Assembly (NCBI GenBank): GCA_002077045.2
Contig: KZ111146.1
Location: forward strand, 1,144,050-1,208,049
Direction: 5' to 3'
Length of the DNA: 64,000 nucleotides
Source: Rachicladosporium sp. CCFEE 5018
Taxonomy: Eukaryota > Ascomycota > Dothideomycetes > Cladosporiales > Cladosporiaceae
A program made the position numbers and the translations under genes. Positions within the stretch are counted from its first letter, which is position 1. Every line of letters begins with the position of its first letter. The notes beneath the pieces are model-generated. The model made no database searches. It saw only the letters and a list, made by a program, of their open reading frames with translations, and was not told the DNA's origin. Of the stretch, positions 19,731-28,651 are shown piece after piece.

Positions 19731-22360
19731 ATGGCGGCGAAACCCTCGAACCAACAGCTTCAATCGAAAGAAGCCACCCTCTTCAGGCACCTGGTTCAAA
19801 ATTATGAGACGAAGCAGTACAAGAAAGGTCTCAAAGCCGCCGAACAAATCCTTCGCAAACAACCCGATCATGGCGACACCCAGGCGATGAAGGCGCTCAT
19901 TCTGAGTAATCAGGGGAAGCAAGATGAAGCCTTCGAACTGTGCAAGACGGCGCTTAAGAACGCCATGAAGTCACATGTCTGCTGGCACGTCTACGGCTTG
20001 CTCTATCGCGGAGTACGAAATTATGAGGAGGCACTGAAGGCGTACAGATTCGCGCTGAAGCTGGATCCGGATAGCGTGCAGATCCAGCGGGATCTTGCGT
20101 TACTGCAGGCGCAAATGAGGGACTTCACGGGCTTGACGGCGAGTAGACAGCAGATGCTGCAAGCGAAGCCGCAGCTGAGATCGAATTGGACTGCCCTGGC
20201 GATCGCGCAGCATCTGAATGGGGATCTGGCGGCTGCAGAGGATATCCTGCATCGGTATGAGGAGACACTGAAGCAGACGCCCGGGAAGGGAGACATGGAG
20301 CATCAGGAGGCGGTGCTATATAAGAATACGATCATTGCGGAGAGTGGGAATGTACAGAGGGCGCTGGAGCATCTGCATGGTGTTTACAAAAATGCGATTG
20401 ATCGTGTGGCGGTGATGGAGATGAAGGCGGAGTACCTGCTGAAGCTGGAAAAGAAGGCGGAGGCGGAGAAGGCATACAGGTCGTTGCTGAATCGCAACAC
20501 GGAGCGGAGAGCTTACTTTGAGGGCTTGGAGAAAGCTTGTGGGCTGGACAGGTCGAAGAAGGAGGATCACGCGAAGCTTCTGGAGCTGTACGAAGAGTAC
20601 GCGAGCAGGAGCGAGCGACGGGATGCAGCGCGGCGCATGCCTCTGGACTTTCTAGAGGGTGATGTGTTTAGAGAGCATGCTGACCGATACTTGCGACGCA
20701 TGTTCACGAAAGGCATCCCGAGCACTTTTGCCAACACGAAACAGCTGTATGCTGACCCTGCGAAGATGGAGACTATACTCGACCTGGTCAAAGGCTACTC
20801 GAAAGAAGAGCCGTACACTAATGGCGGTGCCGAGCAGCGAGAAGCCAATGGAGGGATCGAAAAGTCAGGGTCGAGCAAAACTGTGTCACCAGAGGTAATC
20901 GCAAAGAACTGGAGCCTGAGTGTGAACTACTTTCTTGCACAACATTACGACTATTACCTTTCTCGAGATGCCAAGCAAGCGCAGCAGCATATCGAGAAAG
21001 CTATCGAGATCAGCGCCTCGAAAACTGACTATACCTACCACATGACACGCGCGAGAATAATGAAGCATCAGGGCAATACTGCAGCCGCTTCGACGGCCAT
21101 GGATGCTGCAAGGGAAATGGACAAAAGCGATCGGTACATCAACACGAAGTGCGCGAAGTACCAACTACGAAACGACGAGCATCAACCAGCAATCGACACG
21201 ATGGGCATGTTCACGCGTAAGGAGGCTGTAGGAGGGCCCCTTGGCGACCTGCTCGATATGCAGTGTGTATGGTTCATTACAGAAGACGGTGAGAGCTACC
21301 TACGGCAAGGCAAGTATGCGCTTGCACTGAAGCGCTTCAAGTCCGTCTATGATATCTTCGATACCTGGACAGACGACCAATTCGACTTCCACTCCTTCAG
21401 TCTACGGAAAGGCATGATTCGGGCCTACATAGACATGATGCGGTGGGAAGACAAGCTACGAGAGCATCCGTTCTTTTCGCGAGCTGCGTTGTCAGCGATC
21501 CGGATCTTGACACTACTTCACGATCGACCCGAGCTAGTCAAAGGAGGTCACATGAACGGTACTGGCCACAGCAGCGCAGAGAAGAAGGCTGCAGCTAAGG
21601 CACGGAAGGCGGCAGAGAAGGCCGAGGCTGACAAGAAGCTGGCCGCTGCGAAGAAGGCTACGCCGAAAGCTGACGATGAAGATGCAAAGAAGAAGGAAGA
21701 CTCGGACCCGCAAGGGACGGAGGCGTTCAAGAACATTGGCGACAAGCCGCTTGAAGAGGCGATGAAGTACTTGATTCCGCTGCTGGAATTAAGTCCGAAG
21801 AGCGTTGCTGCGCAGGTGGCTGGATTTGAGGTGTACATCCGGAGAAGTAAGCCCATCTTCTATCATTACGCATGAGCACATGCTAACAATGCTTTCCAGA
21901 AAAGTACCTGCCAGCACTTAAATGCTTTCTCGCTGTCCGCGAACTCGACTCCAGTAGTCCACGCGTCCACGAACTCGGCAGCCGCCTGAAGCTCGCCCTG
22001 AAGACCGATTCAGCAGACCTTCTAACAGCAGTCAAAGAGACCATCGAAGCCGCGTTCCCCAGCAAGCACGCCGACGAAGACATCGCCAAGCACAACGAGC
22101 ACTATCTCGAGAAACACGCAAATAGCGCACCACACGTACAAGCCGTGATCCGCGTGCGAATAGCAGCAGACGGCAAGTCTGTCGAGAAGAGCGCCGGAGA
22201 CCTGACCAAGACGTTGGAGTCTGAGACAGTCGCGTTAGAAGATGCGCTGGCTGGTTTGTCGTTACTTGATGATATAGAAGCCGAAACGACAGCCAAAGAG
22301 AAGTACACTGAGGCTGCGCGGAAACGGTTCCCGGAAGCTACGACTTTCAGTGCACGATAG
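19731..22360 (+). CDS. NAT1: NatA N-terminal acetyltransferase auxiliary subunit NAT1/NAA15, segment A (one intron)
   Basis: Exons 19731-21846 and 21900-22360 encode 858 residues, the usual NAA15 length. The 53 bp intron has GTAAGC, a GCTAAC branch motif and TTCCAG, and interrupts a codon after its first base. The protein is built of TPR-like helix pairs throughout, for example HGDTQAMKALILSNQGKQDE at ~50-70 and the repeat around YEEALKAYRFALKLDPDSV at ~104-122. A Lys/Ala-rich charged segment at ~615-660 (AEKKAAAKARKAAEKAE) matches the ribosome-facing basic region of the family. The protein scaffolds the NAA10 catalytic subunit and anchors NatA to ribosomes for co-translational acetylation of Ser/Ala/Thr N-termini. 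The catalytic subunit is not in the window. Confidence 0.95.
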
Positions 22361-22675
22361 GTGAGTGCATGGATGTGTATAGTGGACATGCTGAAGGGGA
22401 CGTGTAGATAATACATTACTATACGCTGTAAGTAGCCTAGGTTCAAACGCCCAACACCCGATATCGTTGATCTCGAAGCCCAGTCTACCCCAACATAGCT
22501 CCCGTTGCTTTGCAGTCACGCAATCGATCTCCCGAGCTTCAGCACCGCACTGCTATGACGACTAAATACGTGACAGCTAGCTTTGAGAGAGCCGTCCTTG
22601 CGAGAGATGTTCAGCTCGCAGCACTTGCCCGCCCTAGGCTTAGTTTCTCGCCGTTGCAGTAGAGGCACGTGCCTG
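22361..22675. other. Convergent intergenic region, 315 bases
   Basis: This holds the 3' ends of the NatA subunit gene and the Pro/Gln-rich gene. Nothing else is recognised. Confidence 0.45.
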
Positions 22676-24091
22676 CTAGGCCTGCGGCGGTCCGTATCCT
22701 TGAGGCGCGCCCGGCTGCTGCTGCGGAGGGAATCCCTGATTTTGGTCCGGTCCCTGAGTATGGTAGATCGGCTGTCCCTGCTGTACATGACCTTGGCTAG
22801 GATCAGGCACTGGAACGCCTTGCATGAGCTGCTGCGGATAGCCTTGATTCTGATCGTTCACTGGAGCATAATCCGACTGGCTTGGATCGGGTCCCGGCAC
22901 ATAAGTAACAGGCTGCTGACCATATCCCTGACCCGGGTCCGGTTGTGGCTGACACCCTTGCACAGACTGCTGCTGCACAAGGCCGGGATCGAGCGCTGGG
23001 TCATACGTCTGTATTGGCTGCTGCACCTGTTGCGGGCCTGGCTGCGGTGTGGTGTACGTCTGCTGCGGTGGACCGGGCGGTTGCGTGTAGATCTGGTGCT
23101 GAGGACCTGGCGCTTGATTGTACAGCTGTTGAGGTCCTGACGGTGCCATCTGCTGATGGTCTTGTGGTGGATAGTAAGCTTGCTGGTGTGCGGCGGGCTG
23201 TGGCTGCATCTGCACTGGCGATGACTGGATGCTCATCTGATCGAGCGGAGGTCCAGCTTCCTGCACTGGCGCTGGCTCGGGCTGGTATTCAGGTTGCTGT
23301 ATGTGAGCGGGTCCTGCAACCTGTGGTGGCGGCGACGGTCCCCGGCCTCCACCTGCACTCGACAGAGCTGCGGACGGCGCTGCGACTGTAGTTGGAGTAG
23401 TAGGACCGTTGCCTCCCTGCATGGCTTTCGCGAACGCATCCTGACTTGCTTGCAATGCGTTCTGATACTTTTGCATTTCCTCTGTTGGCCCACCGCTAGC
23501 GGAACCAGCGCCGAAAACACCAGGAAACGGAGGGAATCGCCGTGGACCGAAGGAACCAGGCCCTGCGGTCATACCGGGCAACATACCAGGCCTCATCCCA
23601 GGCCTCATCCCAGGCCTCATTGGGGGTATCATACCTAGCGGCAGATCCTGCCCACCCATCGAGGGAGGCATCACAGTAGATGGCATCCCTGACCCGGGTA
23701 TCCCAGGCGCTGTAGGCATACCTTGTCCATTCATCGCGGCCCACGCTGCAGCTGGCGACCGTCGGGCCAACATCTGATGCACCACGTGGGGCGGCGGTGG
23801 TGGAATGCCTTGCCCAGGCATGCCAGGCCACATGTGACTTGGAAAACCTTGAGTCGGGGCAGGAGGGGACCTGCCTGGCGTTGCTGGCTGACCTTGGGAC
23901 CCCGGAGTCTGAGAGTTGGCTGCTCCCGCTAGTGATGCCATCCCAGGGAACATACCAGGTGGGTACGCTCCATACATCCCAGGAAATGAAGGGTATTGCT
24001 GTCTTGGCATCCCAGGAACCCAGCCGGGTGGAGGACCTATCGGCTGTCCGTCCCACATCTTCAGGCCAGGGTGTTTGGACTTGCGACCCAT
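22676..24091 (-). CDS. Pro/Gln/Gly/Met-rich low-complexity protein, segment A
   Basis: A 471-residue open frame runs from the ATG at 24091 to the TAG at 22676. The first 26 residues (MGRKSKHPGLKMWDGQPIGP) are ordered-looking. The next ~170 residues are rich in Pro-Gly-Met turns, including a run of P-G-M-R-P units at about 157-172. The rest is Gln/Pro/Tyr-rich with QGYGQQP, PDPSQG and PQQ motifs, resembling prion-like or RNA-granule and transcription-coactivator tails. No folded domain is recognisable. It could be the large last exon of a longer gene, since the upstream sequence to 24200 stays partly open, but no convincing splice pair was found. The function is unknown. Confidence 0.6.
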   Translation of the reverse strand: MGRKSKHPGLKMWDGQPIGPPPGWVPGMPRQQYPSFPGMYGAYPPGMFPGMASLAGAANSQTPGSQGQPATPGRSPPAPTQGFPSHMWPGMPGQGIPPPPPHVVHQMLARRSPAAAWAAMNGQGMPTAPGIPGSGMPSTVMPPSMGGQDLPLGMIPPMRPGMRPGMRPGMLPGMTAGPGSFGPRRFPPFPGVFGAGSASGGPTEEMQKYQNALQASQDAFAKAMQGGNGPTTPTTVAAPSAALSSAGGGRGPSPPPQVAGPAHIQQPEYQPEPAPVQEAGPPLDQMSIQSSPVQMQPQPAAHQQAYYPPQDHQQMAPSGPQQLYNQAPGPQHQIYTQPPGPPQQTYTTPQPGPQQVQQPIQTYDPALDPGLVQQQSVQGCQPQPDPGQGYGQQPVTYVPGPDPSQSDYAPVNDQNQGYPQQLMQGVPVPDPSQGHVQQGQPIYHTQGPDQNQGFPPQQQPGAPQGYGPPQA

Positions 24092-24619
24092 GCTGGTTTT
24101 GCGGTGGATATGCAGGTGAGATCGGTGGGTAAGCGGGGGCGCGCAGAAGCAGAGGTCGATATGGTGGCTTACTGCTCGAAGGATACGGATGAAGCGCTGG
24201 CTCGGGCTTGGTCGATGAGCAAGTTGAGTAGCTTGTCAGAGTGCAGCGGAGTGATGATGGGACAATACATGTCGGGGAAGGTTTGACAGGATGCAGGTTA
24301 CTTGCAGTCCATACAAAGCGGCGACCATGCAGTGACCACTGTGTCGCCGCAGTTTATCGGTACCTGAAGAGCGCCACCACCGGCGTTCTATCGTCGGCCC
24401 TCACCCGTTCGCTGGGACCGCAAGGTGTTGACGTGGTGATATTGACATTGAGAGGGTTCGCCTACACGGTATACAGTCAAGCTGGGCTGCAAGCAGGACA
24501 ATGACATCCATCACCATGTCAAGTAATTAACGCGCCTCAGGCTGGATACACAGCAGTAGATGTCTGCGATGCGGACTTAGAAAGAAGCAGTGGTACATAT
24601 CGAAGGTTTGGTGCGTAGT
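24092..24619. other. Intergenic region between two minus-strand genes, 528 bases
   Basis: This must contain the 3' end of GCN20 and the promoter and possible 5' exons of the Pro/Gln-rich gene. No coding stretch or RNA gene is supported. Confidence 0.4.
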
Positions 24620-26869
24620 CTAATGCTGTATAGCCACGCCCCCCTCTCCAGCCTGCGCCGCGATCCTCTTTTTGTAGTCCTTCACTGTCCCTCCAAAATT
24701 CTCCACGGTACCATTATCGCACACCCACAGACTCGTACACACATTCTGCAACATCGTCACATCATGACTGACCATCAGCACACCTCCCTGGAACTCCCTC
24801 AACGCCTTGCTCAGCGCATCCATGGCCTCGATGTCCAAGTGATTACTCGGCTCGTCCAGGACCAAGATGTGCGGGTTTTGAAGACCGATACAAGCGAATG
24901 CTACACGTGACTTTTGGCCACCGGACAGGAGCTCCATCTTCTGTAGACCGGTCATGCCGGTGATGCCGAAGGCGCCAAGATGCCGGCGGTACTCTTCGTC
25001 GCTGCGGCCGGGGTATGCGGCGGACATGAAGCCTACCGCACTGGCGTTCATATCCAGAGCGTCAACGTGATGTTGTGCAAAGAACCCGATGCGTAGACGG
25101 GGATTCGATGAGATGACGCCGGAGGTAGGTGAAAGTTGACCGATGAGGAGTTTGAGCGCTGTTGTTTTGCCAGCACCGTTGGGGCCCACGATACCAATAC
25201 GGGAGTCGAGTTGGACTGAGAGGTCGACGTTTCGAAGTAATGGCTTGTCTTTGGTGTAGCCGAATGTGACGTTGTCCATCTGTATGATTGGTGGCGAGAG
25301 CTTTTCGACGTCTGGGAACTTGAAGTGTACGATGTACTCGCTCTCGGGTGCTTCGAGTTTAGGCATCTTCTCGAGCTTCTTGATTCGGGATTGTGCTTCA
25401 GATGACTTCGCAGCGTTGTAGCGGAACTTGTCAATAAAGGCTTGTAGATGTTGGCGGACGACCATCTGGTTCTCGTACTCACGCTTGGCGGTCTTGCGTC
25501 GCTCCTCCTTTGTGGCATAAAATGACTCGAAGTTGGCACCCTTGTAGTAGTCTAATCGTTCCGAGTGTTGGTGTATGATATCCGTTGCGACTTCGTTCAG
25601 GAAAGCTCTATCGTGAGACACAACCAACACTGTGCTTGGGTAGCCTTGCAGGTAATTTGCCAAGAACGTGATCGATGGAACGTCTAACATGTTCGACGGT
25701 TCGTCCAACAATAGCAGATCCGGCTCGCAGAACAGTGCACGGGCGAGTGCCAGCCGCATTCGCCAACCTCCAGAAAATGTCTTCGTTGCAAATTGCTGCC
25801 GCTCATGGGAGAAGCCAAGTCCAGCGAGGATACTAGCAGCACGTGGTTCAGCCTTGTCAGACTCCATCTCAGCCAGCTTGCTCTGTATATCACTCAGGGT
25901 GATGTCGAGTCCGTCCTTCTGCTTGTCAAGTCTAGCGGCATCGGTCGACGTATCTGCCATCGATGACCGCTCAGCCTCCAGGGTTGCCAGCTCCTTGCTA
26001 ATCTTGTCCTGCTCCTTGAGCAAATGCTTCCGCCACACATCGGCATCGAGCACAGCCTGCAAAGCTGGTGTGTCATCACCCATGATCTCCTGCTCAACGT
26101 GCAGAATCGAGATATGCGTAGGAATCGCCACTTCGCGCTTCGCCAATGCTCGCAGCAGTGTAGATTTACCAATACCGTTCTGACCCACCAAACCATACCG
26201 TCGTCCATATGCCAGAGTAAGATTAGTATCAGTCAGAATTCTCAACCCGCCAATCGTGATATCAATGCCATCAACCTTGATGTCTTTACTCTTCGACTGT
26301 GCCTCTGAGCCAAGTTGCAACGGATTGACAGACATGAAGAAGTCCTCGTAGCTCTGCTGCTCGTCCGGCTGATCCAGTAGTCGTGATGCCTCATACTCGA
26401 CAGTCTTGAATTCCTTGCGATCCTGCTTGGCGCGGAGTTTCCGCTCGGCCTTTTCGAGTTTCTTCTTGTCGACGCGGGATTCGACTTTGCGAGTGTTCGC
26501 TGACTCCAAGTCTACGGCATTTCCGGTGAGTCCAAGAGTGGAGGAGATGCCTTTTTGGGCTCCGACTTGAATCATTTGATCGAGACGTTTGGCTTGGGGT
26601 GCATGTTGGCGAATGGCACCGACTTGTTCGCTCAGACGCGCGGCAAATTTGTTTACAAGTTTCTGAACGGTCACTTCATTATCTGCGGAGAGGTCGCCAG
26701 ATGCTGAAAGAAGTAATTGGACTATCGTTGCGGTCGCTTCGGCCAGTGGATCATCTTCTGAACTGAATTGCTGGGCGGCGTGATTGAGGTAGCCTGCAGC
26801 GTAGGACTCGATCGTGGGATCTATCGAGCCGAGCTCTGTGTGAATATCTTGTATGAAGGATTGAGACAT
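24620..26869 (-). CDS. GCN20: GCN20-type ABC-F ATPase, segment A
   Basis: This intronless gene encodes 749 residues, matching the length of yeast GCN20. The N-terminal ~190 residues are helical and charged, the part that binds GCN1 in the family. Two soluble ABC cassettes follow. Cassette 1 has Walker A GQNGIGKST (~230), signature FSGGWRMRLALARAL and Walker B LLLLDEPSNMLD (~386). Cassette 2 has Walker A GPNGAGKTT (~563), signature LSGGQKSRVAF (~650) and Walker B HILVLDEPSNHLD. A charged linker of about 90 residues joins the cassettes, and there are no membrane segments. The family acts with GCN1 on translating ribosomes to activate the GCN2 kinase under amino-acid starvation. The start at 26869 lies 258 bases from the divergent small gene. 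Confidence 0.95.
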   Translation of the reverse strand: MSQSFIQDIHTELGSIDPTIESYAAGYLNHAAQQFSSEDDPLAEATATIVQLLLSASGDLSADNEVTVQKLVNKFAARLSEQVGAIRQHAPQAKRLDQMIQVGAQKGISSTLGLTGNAVDLESANTRKVESRVDKKKLEKAERKLRAKQDRKEFKTVEYEASRLLDQPDEQQSYEDFFMSVNPLQLGSEAQSKSKDIKVDGIDITIGGLRILTDTNLTLAYGRRYGLVGQNGIGKSTLLRALAKREVAIPTHISILHVEQEIMGDDTPALQAVLDADVWRKHLLKEQDKISKELATLEAERSSMADTSTDAARLDKQKDGLDITLSDIQSKLAEMESDKAEPRAASILAGLGFSHERQQFATKTFSGGWRMRLALARALFCEPDLLLLDEPSNMLDVPSITFLANYLQGYPSTVLVVSHDRAFLNEVATDIIHQHSERLDYYKGANFESFYATKEERRKTAKREYENQMVVRQHLQAFIDKFRYNAAKSSEAQSRIKKLEKMPKLEAPESEYIVHFKFPDVEKLSPPIIQMDNVTFGYTKDKPLLRNVDLSVQLDSRIGIVGPNGAGKTTALKLLIGQLSPTSGVISSNPRLRIGFFAQHHVDALDMNASAVGFMSAAYPGRSDEEYRRHLGAFGITGMTGLQKMELLSGGQKSRVAFACIGLQNPHILVLDEPSNHLDIEAMDALSKALREFQGGVLMVSHDVTMLQNVCTSLWVCDNGTVENFGGTVKDYKKRIAAQAGEGGVAIQH

Positions 26870-27127
26870 CGAGACGGCTGTGGATCAAGTGCTACATGTA
26901 GTCTTCTCACTGTCGTAGTTCTTTCCGAAGGAGTGGCAATCGATATGAGTTCGCTAAGCGCGGCCCAGCCCGTCACACCCCAGTGACTACTTGCGCAGGT
27001 ACCCCCCACTACCTACTTCGTGACAACTCTCGACATCCATCAGTCACCACGTGCGACGACTTGAGCAATCACAACAGACCCTCATCACACATCTAAAGAA
27101 GCATTCGAAAGATAACATCACGCCAAA
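26870..27127. promoter_or_regulatory. Compact bidirectional promoter between GCN20 and the 76-residue gene
   Basis: Only 258 bases separate the two divergent start codons, so the genes must share or abut promoters. A palindromic E-box-type hexamer CACGTG sits at 27048-27053, 75 bases upstream of the small gene. Such sites are bound by bHLH factors in fungi; use here is an inference. Confidence 0.45.
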
Positions 27128-27358
27128 ATGTCCACAAATCCCCACGTTGCGTCAAAGCCCTTCAGCGAAACCCCCTCCACTTCCGAAACAGCAGTTACGG
27201 CCAACAACGCAGCTCCCAAAGATAGCACGCCAGCAGCCAAAGTCTCAGACCAGGACAGCAAGATCGGCAGCACGAAGATGAGCGCCGAGGAAGCTGCGGA
27301 CAAGCTCTACGAGGAGAGGATTGAGGATGAGTACGCTAAGAGGGAGGGTGGGGCTTGA
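27128..27358 (+). CDS. Small acidic conserved fungal protein (76 residues), segment A
   Basis: This is a short intronless gene whose protein is Ser/Thr/Ala-rich in the first 50 residues and ends in a compact charged helix (MSAEEAADKLYEERIEDEYA, then KREGGA). Similar small proteins with this ending occur across Pezizomycotina. There is no signal peptide, membrane segment or known domain. A Kozak-like purine context (CAAAATG) supports the start. Function is unknown; the divergent arrangement with GCN20 may give co-expression. Confidence 0.7.
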   Translation: MSTNPHVASKPFSETPSTSETAVTANNAAPKDSTPAAKVSDQDSKIGSTKMSAEEAADKLYEERIEDEYAKREGGA

Positions 27359-27928
27359 TGGGTGACTGCACAGGTAACGTCTGAAGGTGTTCGGTGAGGG
27401 CAGGCAACGACAGCAATGCGAGAAACGGCTTCGCGCGGCATTGGAAAACCGCAGAATAACGGATGCAGTACCGGGCTTATCGCTAACCTGCTGTATGGAC
27501 ACGATGGTCACCGAACACGGCATCGACAGCACTCGTGCCACACGAGATCTTGTGTATAAGCATCTGCAGTACGACACGACATACTATGGCATTTCGACGA
27601 GATCCTAAGAAGACAGCACGTTAGCATATTTCATGTACTGCGTCTTGACTCCTAGCTTTGTTTATATGGTGCATCTGATCAGACTTGCCTTTGCAAATCA
27701 TCGTCGCCCCTCACAGCTCAACCACAAAAGTGCAAAGCGTCTAATGGGCTGAGTCCAAGAGGTTGTATGGTCGACTCGAAAGTATCTGAGAACAGCACAC
27801 AGAAGTGGGCCGCCTCGTCATCAGGTGGTGGAGACGTGAAAGTGGAGGGGAGAGTTGACGTACCTAGTCAGCGTTCACTTAGCGCACCGCTACGTGGGTA
27901 TGTCCCCGTGCGGCGCTTAAACCGCCGG
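27359..27928. other. Convergent intergenic region, 570 bases
   Basis: This lies between the 76-residue gene and the asparagine-synthetase-domain gene. It has no open frame with protein-like composition. I looked for a tRNA around 27850-27930, where short inverted stretches occur, but no cloverleaf could be drawn. Confidence 0.45.
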
Positions 27929-28543
27929 TCACGACAGTGAGGTCGTGCCCTTCGTCTTGCCGGTCGTCATCTTCGCTGTTCGAGCACCAAATTGGATCTG
28001 TGACATGTCAGCGCGATGCATATTGCGACTCCAGTGGGTGAATGCTGACCGCGCGCTTCTTTTCCGCTGCTACATGATGCATCCCTAGTCGCCACGCAAG
28101 ACACCGCAAGACCTTCTTGCCCAGCTCCAGTGATGTGCTCCCGTCTCCAAGCTGCTCAGTGTGATCGTCTGCCTCGCCGAACCCGCACTTGTCACACACA
28201 GGGGCAGCCAAGGACCATGCTACTAGCTTCTCATCCAGGAACGGGAACCGAGCTTCTCGGCCCCAGGCAGAGATGACTCGATCATCGCGGCCCAAATTGC
28301 GCTTGCCCAGTCGACCAATGTCCAAATCTAGCTCATCGAGAAGTCCAGCAAAGCCTCTACGACTGTATGCAGTTGCGTGACGCATGTAGCCAGCGAAGAG
28401 CTCATCTGCGCCGAGTCCTGACAGTAGCACACGGGAGGTCGTCGTGTATGGCTTATCATCAACATGACCCGCGCCTCGTGATGCGAAGTAGAGTGCGTAA
28501 GCTATGCTCAAGTCCATCTCGGTGTTGTGCGGGTGCATCAGTG
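27929..28543 (-). CDS. Asparagine-synthetase-domain protein (ASNSD1-like), 3' part, segment A, cut by gap
   Basis: The visible exons on the minus strand are 28543-28050 and 27997-27929, separated by a 52 bp intron (GTCAGC...CACAG, phase 0). The sequence holds the C-terminal part of a class-B-type asparagine synthetase ATP-pyrophosphatase domain: LMHPHNTEMDLSIAYALYFA, the nucleotide/substrate loop SGLGADELFAGYMRH, and GREARFPFLDEKLVAW. It ends with AAEKKRAIQFGARTAKMTTG across the splice, the hallmark tail of the ASNSD1/YML096w group rather than true Asn synthetase. The N-terminal amidotransferase part and the first half of the synthetase domain are missing because the contig stops at 28543. 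Using the unspliced frame would add a false 13-residue tail. Confidence 0.88.
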
Positions 28544-28643
28544 NNNNNNNNNNNNNNNNNNNNNNNNNNNNNNNNNNNNNNNNNNNNNNNNNNNNNNNNN
28601 NNNNNNNNNNNNNNNNNNNNNNNNNNNNNNNNNNNNNNNNNNN
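28544..28643. other. Assembly gap of exactly 100 N between segments A and B
   Basis: Exactly 100 ambiguous bases, the conventional length for a gap of unknown size. The left flank is the truncated asparagine-synthetase-domain gene and the right flank is a second copy of the first base of the window. Confidence 0.99.
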
Positions 28644-28651
28644 GCACTAGC

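Larger units (their letters stand above)
1..28543. repeat. Segment A of a large direct repeat (full-length copy)
   Basis: This block is repeated in the same orientation at 28644-57185 and, from its position 8665 onward, at 57286-64000. The offset to B is 28643 at the left end, drifts to 28658 and 28636 through small indels, and is constant at 28642 from about 7.2 kb onward. The offset to C is constant at 48621. It ends on an N gap inside a gene. The block is probably one haplotype contig rather than a repeat unit in the chromosome. Confidence 0.9.

Noticed and set aside
23580..23625. Tandem repeat CAGGCCTCATCC-type units, considered as a microsatellite or regulatory repeat
   Set aside because: The 12-base period keeps the reading frame and simply encodes the P-G-M-R units of the low-complexity protein.
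27840..27931. Possible tRNA-like or structured RNA before the asparagine-synthetase-domain gene
   Set aside because: No acceptor stem, anticodon arm and T-loop could be aligned in the right spacing; only short unrelated inverted stretches are present.
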